Below, piece by piece: positions 1 to 9,900 of a DNA stretch of 64,000 nt (position 1 is its first letter; the number at the start of each line of letters is the position of its first letter). The DNA lies in contig JAYKKI010000039.1 of NCBI GenBank assembly GCA_039881145.1, positions 17,304,001 through 17,368,000 of the forward strand. The letters run 5' to 3'. The translations under genes were made by a program, and so were the position numbers. The notes below the pieces were generated by a model. That model had not been told where the DNA came from, did not search any database, and worked only from the letters and a program-made list of their open reading frames with translations. The DNA is from Druceiella hillmani (lineage: Eukaryota > Arthropoda > Insecta > Lepidoptera > Hepialidae).

Positions 1-179
1 ATTATAAATTAAAAAGTTTGAAGACTTTGTTATTATATTTTGTGCTGGTACTCTGCAAAGCAGAAACTTGTGTAGGGAAAAATTGAGGTAATTGAATAAA
101 GCATAACCACATTTTTCTTCATCGCCATGTCTTAAACTAGTATTCAAAATAGAGGAAATAAACAGATAAAGTCAAGTTA

Positions 180-213
180 GTGATTAAATTTATCATAAGA
201 TAAATTTAATCAC
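180..213. repeat. short perfect hairpin
   Basis: 15-bp arms (gtgattaaatttatc and its reverse complement) around a 4-base loop. Too short to classify. Confidence 0.6.
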
Positions 214-486
214 GTGAACTCGTAAACAAACAAATTTTTAATACTTTACGCCCTTTCTTATGTTAACATGTTAACAAGTTATGTTAACATGTAACACTGT
301 TAGTTAAGTAATGTATTGAATAGATTGTAACACTTTACAGTAGAGACTTGGTTATACAAGTAATCGAGCATTCAAACGTAAAAGTTGCACTTTGTAATGA
401 ATGAGTCTTAGGAACGTCACAAACTCATCATAAATCTGCTTTTGAGATATTAAGTTAAAGAAGAAAACAAACTAAAATAACACTTT

Positions 487-803
487 ATTATTCACAATTA
501 AATGAAACTACGTGATGTAGTATTATTTCTACTTTCTTTAATTTCTTTACCACGACCTAGGTTTCGTTGTATTACAACATCTTCAGATGGGATATTAGCA
601 AAGATACTTCATCAAAGCAAAAATACTTCATCACTACCAAAGATACATCTTTGCTAATATCCCACCTGAAGATGTTGTAATACAACGAAACCTAGGTCGT
701 GGTAAAGAAATTAAAGAAAGTAGAAATAATACTACATCACGTAGTTTCATTTAATTGTGAATAATGAATTTCTACAAAATTAACGCTAAATATATTCAAT
801 ATT
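487..803 (+). mobile_element. palindromic (foldback) MITE, copy 1
   Basis: A long near-perfect inverted repeat: the arm starting ttcacaattaaatgaaac runs inward through ccacgacctaggtttcgttg and is mirrored to ttaattgtgaataat at 765. The spacer holds short duplications around cttcatca. Beyond the right arm lies a non-palindromic tail (ttctacaaaattaacg, then aaatatattcaata) that is also present in copies 2, 3 and, reverse-complemented, 4. No transposase. Open frames read through it are by-products of the palindrome. Confidence 0.85.
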
Positions 804-912
804 CAACGCTTTATTTGTCAAGGAATCTTCTTGAGTCACTAATGAATAAATCATTTAAAAAAATTAAGGAATAACACTTTAATACTCAAGGAAGTCATTC
901 TGAATCATTAAT

Positions 913-1180
913 AATTATTCACAATTAAATGAAACTACGTGATGTAGTAGTATTTCTACTTTATTTAAATTCTTTACCACGACCTATATTTCGTTGTATT
1001 ACATCTTCAGGTGGACTATTAGAAATCTTTGCTAACAGTCCACCTGAAGATGTTGTAATACAACGAAACCCAGGTCGTGGTAAAGAACTTAAGGAAAGTA
1101 GAAATAATACTACATCACGTAGTTTCATTTAATTGTGAATAATGAATTTCTACAAAATTAATGCCAAATATATTCAAAAT
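913..1180 (+). mobile_element. palindromic (foldback) MITE, copy 2
   Basis: Same arms as copy 1, with a short spacer near gaaatctttgc; the mirror ends at 1143, followed by the same tail. A 67-residue open frame through it is an artefact of the repeat. It lies about 110 bp from copy 1 in the same orientation. Confidence 0.85.
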
Positions 1181-1199
1181 TAACAATTATATTAAATTT

Positions 1200-2300
1200 T
1201 GTTTAAAAGGTTATGATTCACGTAAGAATGGAACAAAATAATCATGTATCTATTTTCTACTCTCTATAAAGTTAACGGCAAAAATTTGTGCATTTTTGTT
1301 TGTGGTGTACTTGGACTTGATTTAAAATATTTTCAATGAACAAATATGACGAGGTAATACAAGATATGGCATTGCAATGAATAAAATCTGGAAGTATCGG
1401 ACATGTTTGATGTTTATCACAATGCATTGGTCTTCATGCTGCATCCCGTAAACGTGGATGTAGTTATAAAATTCCATTAATCAATATAGAAGATTCTATA
1501 TTATTCTCTGTAATGGATTTTAGTGTGGCAGATTATTGTGATGCGGGATTATCGCTGCTTTTGCAGCCTTCGTTGCAGGAATGTTGATATATCAAAAATA
1601 TTTATATATTCGCCAAAGCTACATCTTTATCCAAAGGATCTAACGTGATAAGCATATTGACAAAATACTGTTTGTAATTATGAGAGCACATAATGAAAAG
1701 ACAGTACATACAGTATTTGGATCTTGACCATGGACTGTCTTTTAAAAAGTGCAATAGCGAAGGCATTTATTAAACCCATTCTTCTCACGAACTATTTGAA
1801 GATTGGATATAAACTTCTTTCCACTTCTAAGAATATCATCTTTTTCATATGCATTTTTATATGGTAAAAAAAGTGACAATTGAAATATCACCATGGCAAT
1901 CACCCATGAATTGATATCACCAAAAAAATGTAATGTTACTATTCACGACCATACTACCATAAAAATCACTAACCAAAACTAGATGCACACTTAAAAATAA
2001 AAAATATAAGTAAACAGCGAAGTGTTTGCAAAAACCAGGGCTCGGTCGTGATTATTTTAAAAAAAAACTGTGCCGTCAGGGGACCCTCGTCAGGGACGAA
2101 GTTCCTTACATTATTTTTTCAACTCTAAATGTGATTTAATATGTAGATTTCTATTGATTATATTAGTCTACTTTTGTCACGCCAAAAGGTGCAGCCCTCT
2201 TTTATTCAACCTTCTCTCTCTATTTGTATATTTTATGTTATTTTTTATCATTTTTTTCAAGCAAAAATGTAAAGTATTTAAATCAATAAATTTCTTTTAA
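1200..2300. other. non-coding, unrecognised
   Basis: No gene or known element recognised. The part from about 1380 to 1600 is less A+T-rich than its surroundings and may be old transposon sequence, but no frame gives a family I can name. An open frame at 2070-2300 is low-complexity and not convincing. Confidence 0.4.
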
Positions 2301-3100
2301 TATTTTAGGAAAAATAGTCATTTATTAAAAAAAATTAAATATGAAATAGTGAATTATAAATTATATAAATAAAACAATTCTAAATAAGAAAAAAAAATAA
2401 TAACAAAGTACTTAAAATTAATAAATTGCAATAAATTGCCAGCATATTCATTTATTTTCATTGTTAATTAAACTGTATTTAGATTGTGTGATGAAATAAA
2501 AAAAAGAAATTTTTAGAATAAAATTTCATGTTGAAATGAAAATATTTTTATTTTAATTATTTCTAAATTGAATTAAATTTAAAATTTATTTTATTAGTCT
2601 ACCAATTAATTTTTTTCTTATTTTAATTTTTTTATTAAATCAAACAAATTAAATTCAAAGTTAATTAGTCAAAAATAAATTTAAGATTAATTTTGACATT
2701 AAATTTTATTATTCTAAAAATTTTATGTTTTCCCATATTATTATTTTAAAATTTATTTATTAAATCAATCAAATTTAAAGTAAATTAATTTTAAATTTAA
2801 ATTTAATTTTCTTAAAAATGTAATTATTTATATTTTTAAGGTTAATTATTCTAATTTGTTTAATAAATTAATCAAATTTAAAATTACTTTTAAAATTAAA
2901 TTTAGTTATATTAAAAATTAAAACTTATTTATTTTAAATAGTTATATTTTTATATAGAATAGTTAAATTTACTGAAACAATCTAAATAAAGTTTAATTAA
3001 TGAATGAAAATAAATTAATATATTGACAATTTATTGTAGTTTATTTTGTAAATAATAAATAATAATAGAAATAAATTAATTTGCGGAAAAATTTTGTAAT
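2300..3100. other. extremely A+T-rich block
   Basis: Almost only A and T, with recurring short words such as aaattaattt and taaattta. No gene, no clear tandem period. Confidence 0.6.
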
Positions 3101-3638
3101 TTATAAATTTTTAATATTCAATAAATGATATAGTAATAATTTAAAACTTATAATGTAAATAAATACATGCCGAATTGGAAATAGTCTGGCAGATATTTGG
3201 CTTACAATAAAAAGCCAGTAGAATAAAAAAAATAAGTTTAAATAATATTTACATGTGTTTATGGTAATTGAGGTTATACAGCTGACCGCGCACAATGCTT
3301 GCTGCTTGAATGTCGATACTCGTACAAATACACACACACATACAACCGTATATAACAGAAAGACACAGAGAGAAAGAGAGGGAAAGGTCACCTGGAGGGC
3401 GCATAACGCTTTTCCTTACATAACGATTTCTGCCAGTTCGCTCTACTGTAAGCAGCGTAAAAGAACTTCATTCCAAAAACTTAGGGATTACAGGACAATT
3501 TTTGAGTTAATTTTATTTTGTTGGCAACATCGGATTTTAAACATGGCAAAACTCATAATGAGACTCTTTGTCAATTTAGTAAACTCTTATTTTAATTATA
3601 TACTTGATTTTAAGTAATTTTTGTTTTGTTGTCACTAG

Positions 3639-3802
3639 GGGTAACTGGAAGGCGGGCTTCCAAGATGACCTCGGCTTGGAGATAAGGGGCAGTGTTGTGG
3701 GCATTGTTGGGCTGGGGGGCATTGGGCAAGCGATCCTAAGGCGTTTGAAAGGTTTTGAAGTCAAGCAATTTCTATATACAAACCACTCAGAAAAGATTGA
3801 AG
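3639..3802 (+). CDS. GRHPR: copy A exon 4 (NAD(P)-binding Rossmann core)
   Basis: 164 bp, the same length as exon 4 of copy B. The acceptor is cactag at 3633-3638 and the donor is gtatgg at 3803. It encodes [17 protein letters not shown], then [12 protein letters not shown], then [19 protein letters not shown]. The dinucleotide-binding glycines are intact. Asn-His replaces the Gly-Arg of copy B. Confidence 0.92.
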
Positions 3803-3917
3803 GTATGGGTTAATTAGTATAAATTTTGAACAAAATGTATCTAGCTCAGAAATAATATGTGTGTACTCTCAGAACTAATATATATATGTATACATATATA
3901 TATTAGTTCTGAGAGTA

Positions 3918-3959
<42 letters not shown>

Positions 3960-6900
3960 CATCTCATAGATATGAGTGGATGAACACTCCACTTCAATCC
4001 GTTATAGTACATAATGAGTGGATTTATAGTAAACATATTTTTACATTTAATTATTGTTTAAAATAGTTTTTTATTTTTATGAAAAAATAAACAATTTTAA
4101 ACAATAATTAAATGTAAACATTAAAAAAAATAAATTTATCGTAACAAAATTTTATGTTATTATTAAATTTTCAATGAGCTTCTCAAGTCTGTGTGTCTGT
4201 TTGCTTCTGATAAATTAACAACCACAAGAGGCCACAATAATGAAATGCAATGCTAAATAGTAATGTAATTCATTTCATAACAATCCTGAGACTTTTATAG
4301 AATTTATGCTGGAAAAATAATACCATAACATATTTGAAATACTTTACAAAATTTTCTAATGCAATAGCTTGGAAAAAGCAGATAAAATAAAGATTTTGCA
4401 ATGACACATTTTATTTATTTACGAAAGGGAATATACTGAAAACATTATATACCTTAATTTCTCAATATAATATAAAAATGTAGTTTACAGACTAGCCTAA
4501 AACAATGTTTCCACAATAATAGATAAATAAATACGTTGCATAGAAAAAATAAAAAGTAACAAATCTAAAATGGGCAAAATTTTTCGTACGTCAAATGATT
4601 GTATAAAAATATCGAGGATTACTGTCTCAAATATTAAATTAATTTCCCTTATTTGTAATGTCAAGAAATGTCAGTATAATATAGAAACGTAGTTTACAGA
4701 TTAGCATAAAACAATGTTTCCAACAATAATAGATAAATAAATATGTTGCATAGAGAAAATAAACAAAATAAAAAATCTAAAATGGACAAAATTGTATATA
4801 CGTCAAATGAATATAATATAAAAATATCGGGAATTACCATCTCATATAATAAATTAATTTCCCCTATTTGTAAAGAGATTGTTTATTCATATATACACAA
4901 TTCAACAATATTACTAACGTCTTTCTTAAATAAAAGTGACCTGTTTTCACCCTCAGCACATATTTTGTCAGTTCTGGAAAGAAACATTGTTTATTGTAAA
5001 AGTATACTTATAAATACAAAATGGACATTACAACAATAATAACTACTTGTTAAGTAATAGATTTAAACTTACATTGGTACTATAATCACCAACTCAAGAC
5101 TTTCAGAACAAAACACTATTACACACAATTTTCAAAAAATAATAACGGGACAAACTAATTACGCTACATGTGGCTGTAATACCATTGTCATATTTCATAT
5201 TTCATTTTCTTTCTTATAATGATATATAATTATCTATGATTGTCATTTTAACCAAAATATACCGTGCGCAAATGAGGGGCTAAACCAAAACTTTTATCTA
5301 CATGAGGTAAACTAGTTTTCACATATTCCAACAATAGGGCCACTAAAATTTGCTTGAATATTTCTAATATGACGTAACAGGTTCATAGAGGTAAAAACCA
5401 TTCAACAAATACCTTTACAGATTGAATTATCTTTATGAAAATGATTTTATTACAATTAATATATATAACTAATGTAATTCGAAGAAAAACCAATAAACGG
5501 GCCACAAATTTACATAGAATAGCAAAAAAAGAAATATTATTAGATTGTATATAGTGGTGTCGCTACATTATATCGGCACAATGTGCAGCTCTTCTATAAT
5601 CTTTATGAACAAGAAAAATAGCTTACTGTCGTGCATTTTTCGTTGTTGAAAGAACTATAACTAAAATGTTTTTGAAGATACGTTATTCTGTATATAAATG
5701 GGCCACAAATTTACTTAGAATAGCAAAAAAAGAAATATTATTAGATAGTATTTAGCGGTGTCGTTACATTATATCGGCACAATGTGCAACTCTTTTATAA
5801 TCCTTATGAACAAGAAAAATAGCCTACTGTTATGCATTTTTCGTTGTTGAAAAAACTATAGCTAAAATGTTTGTAAAGAAACGTTATTCTGTATATAAAT
5901 AATATAATTATGTAATTTGTTTGCTTATTAATTTACCAAAATGCAGGTAAAGCACTGGGTGCGGAATATGTGACTTTGGATCATCTGTTGAAGGAGAGTG
6001 ATTTTGTAATATTGGCCTGCGCTCTGACACCCGAGACGAAAAATTTGATCAATAAGAACACCTTGGCAAAGATGAAACCGCAGTCTGTCCTCGTCAATAT
6101 TGGCCGTGGAGGTATTAATTATTTGTATCTTGAGTAATCAGCCGAAATTAAATAATTCTCATGAAGGCAATATATGCATGATCATGTTTTTATCTTGATA
6201 TTAGAAACGTAAATCAACCAACGGCCTATACGAGATATACTGAAACAAGTGTACTTGTTTGCTAATAGTCGGTAATAGTGACTTGAATGTCAGCTGTTTG
6301 AAAGAATCTATCACTTTAAGCATTTTAACATGGATTTTGAGCAACAGTTACGCTTGTCTGGAAGTTACATTTTGGACATCAAATTAACCGTTAAAGTGCC
6401 GACAAGCGCCATCGCACTCGTGCGCGTACTAACTAAATTTGCCAAGAACGTGATGGTGCTTGCAAAATCAGTTGCTGTTTAGCGCGCGGTAGGGGAGGTT
6501 GTTCGCATGCATCGCTAATTTTTTATCTTTCTACGTGTTACACAAAGCTCAAAATATAATATTATTAGTAATTACAATATAAAAAGGATCCAGGAAAAGA
6601 AAATTTTTAACCCATAATGTCGGAATACGATATTAATATAAAATTATTGAATTGGAAGTGAAAATGATCGTTTTTCAAGTTGTGAAGAAAGTGATAGTGG
6701 GAGTGACATTGTGGTGCGCTCACAATTTGGCGTAATGCAAATTTTGAGGGATAGTGATCATAGTGACAATAACAATTATTTTGCTAATATGGAGGATGTA
6801 CCGGACTGCAAAAATGACGATGTGACCTTGATTTGAGTGTTTGTTATAATTTTTTTCACAATATATATTTCCATAATTTTCTTTGTATTTTATTATCCTT

Positions 6901-9900
6901 GTACAAGTTTTTATTAAGAAAATACCGAAAAAATTATACAGGTTTTTTTTCGAGACAAGGGTAAATGACATCAAAAACAAAAGATTTCTTTGGCATTTTT
7001 AAGTATATATGAGTAAAACACCATGGCACTAAAACGGTTAATTGAATTAGAGAGACTCTTCGAATTAGTTTTGATATGTTTCCCAAAACTGGAGTTTTAA
7101 CATTTTTTCATCAGTTTAAAATTTCTCTGAATTTTAAGAAAGTTGAGGAAAGTGGAAATAATTTATTAACCTATAAAAAAGTAATATAAATGAAACACAT
7201 AGATGTAAAATTTTACGAATAGATGCTTCAAGTCTAAATCTCCATTAATATATAACAATATATTAATTTTCCTTTTATAATATACTTATACAAGTGGGAG
7301 TTTAACACGGCATCTACATATTTTAATTGTTGTACATCGACAAGCAAAATATGTAGATGCCATGTTAAATCTATTTTCATCAATGTTTTTATTTCTGATC
7401 AGGTGAACTTGTTGCAACAACGTTAAATTATTTCGCAGTTGCATTCCATAATTGAAAACATCGGGAAAATATTTCTGAATTTTATGCGATAGGCTAAGGC
7501 GATTAGGGCCAAATATTTATTTTGAACAATTTTTTTTATTACAGTATTATTTTACGCTCATTGAAATTAAATAATTATTGGGGACCTGTTTTGTTTTCCA
7601 ATTAGTACCAAAGAATATACGTTGTTTAAATTATGTTTAAGGTACTTGGTCGTTATAACAAACTATCGTGGTAATGCGTTCCTAATGGAGCACCATTATT
7701 ACCTAACTATTTCATGTTTAGAATCATTATTGCCTTAATAGAATATTTTTCAACTTTTATCAATAGGTCTTTTATCATGAAGTTGAGGTGACGTTTACCA
7801 TTATTTTATTGCCTTGTTTACAAAGTATTGAACTTTCAAGTGTCTACTCTCTAAGTCCCATTCTGTAATTTTTTAACCATGTATTTAAATATTTTGTATG
7901 TTTAAAAAAAAACACTTAATATTGGATTAGAATTTTCAATTAAAATTATTTTGGTTAATTTACATCAATTTCAAGAGATATAGACATTCGAAAAACTCTA
8001 TGGATATTTTAACACGCTTTTGGCTAGTATTTATACTTTTCAAAGCAAACATGTGAACAAGAGAAACATTTCCTTGAAAAGCTTTTGAAAAGAAAACTTC
8101 TTTAAAACAGCCGACTTCCAAAAATTAAGGTATCAATGAAAATTTTCAAAACTCTTATTTTTAAATAGTCTCTATCGTCACAAAAAATCCTCCAATTTAA
8201 ATTAAAAAAGAATATTAAAGCTGAGGTCTTGTGGTTTTAAAAGTTCTAATTTATGGAATATTATTTATCTGTTGCTACGATAGACTTACAGATAAACGAA
8301 TAATAAAAAAATTTCTAAATGAAATGTACAAACTTCATTCCTATGAAATTACAAATAACTTCGTGTTGCAAGAATTTTCTATGAGAAACTAAAATATATT
8401 ACGACATTTCAAGTGGCCTATTTATAGGGAGAAAGCAAGTTAGCATTCCTCAGCTTACTGCTATAGACACAATGAAATAGATAGTCCCAGAAAAAATTAA
8501 ACCAAATTTAAAAATTATTTTACTGTTAGAAAAGTCATACTTTCCCATCACATATACCACATATAGCCACATTTTACCTGGTAAATTGACAAAGTGGAAA
8601 GTTTCGCTTAAACTTCAGTACAAAAACTGCTAATTCAATCGACATTAAACCTACAACAGTTTTAGAATTTATTGATAACAAATAATAACTATTTAGGTGA
8701 AGTAAGTTAAAGTTTACGGGTGCACATTTGAGTTAAACTTGAAAACCATTATAGCTATATTAAAATAACAGATGAAGATATTGTAGACAACATGAAAATC
8801 TATAAAGTTGTGCAGTGTATATTGTTAAATATTTTTGTGTTAAACAAACTAAACTGTTACAAATATATAAAAAAAAATTACCAGACAATTAAATTTATGA
8901 AAAAGTTTCCGTATGTTTAAGTTTATAATTATTATACATAGTTTATTATAAGCATGAGCCCTACGTATCATAAGCATGTTTTGTTATAATATGTTATAAA
9001 AACGAAGCGTACAGTTCTGTATTCAATTAAAGCACATAATAAAGAACTAAACCAATGAAAATCAAGAATCTACGAAAGCCATCTACATTGTTTACAAAAT
9101 ACCTTGATGTAAATAACTGTTTCGAGAATTTCTATCTATCTGTCTTTCTTCTTACCTAGCGTACACTTTAAAATTGCTAAACGGATATTGGTGAGCCTTT
9201 CACAAGTTACAGATTATATAACAGATGGATAATGTACTTTCGTTTCGTTATCTTACAATTCCAAAGATATCAGCTAAATAGAAAATGAAGAGTAGAGTAA
9301 CGAAGAAGTTTAGACATTATGTGTCAATAATGCTAGAAATTGTGTAATTTTACGTTCCATCAGTTAATATTGATCATATTCCTGTTTTTATTTATAAAAT
9401 TAATAAGATCTACGTTGTACTTCAAACCACCATCAATGCAACTTTGAACTGTCAGAACATAAAGTTCCTGTTATTTCAATGTAAGGTGCCAACCTAGACT
9501 AACAGCGAGGCGATTTCTTGCTGAAACGATAATTTTTTATGTAGAAAAACAATTTTTTTAACACCATTAAAGTTTTATTTTATAAAATTTTTTAATTAAA
9601 TCAGTCTAAATTTAGTATCTAAATGCAGAAACCCCAGTATAGATTTCTCCTGCGAGGGCGTTGCTCTCGAATGATTGCCGATATACAAGTGTCCGGTAAC
9701 TGTTCTTTTATTATACATTGCATTATAATACATCTATCTAAAGATTGAGGCAACCATCTTTTTCCAGTACTTTGCCTTTACTTCACCTTTGTAGGCAACT
9801 ATTTAGAAGAAAACAGCCACTGGGCAGACTGTCTCTTAGTTTCAAGTTCATAACAGTATCAACTTTAGTCATCCATAATGATGTTGGATACAGTATTTGA

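Noticed and set aside
929..1132. 67-residue open frame in the second palindromic MITE
   Set aside because: It is a translation of the palindrome arms; the same peptide pieces appear at every copy (for example 33044) and on both strands.
1..3638. Exons 1-3 of copy A within the left 3.6 kb
   Set aside because: No match to the KKVLV, IKGV or SAGYDH segments on the + strand in this stretch; they must be upstream of the window.
4743..5039. 98-residue open frame in copy A intron 4
   Set aside because: It overlaps the second copy of a local tandem duplication whose first copy is not open in that frame; probably chance.
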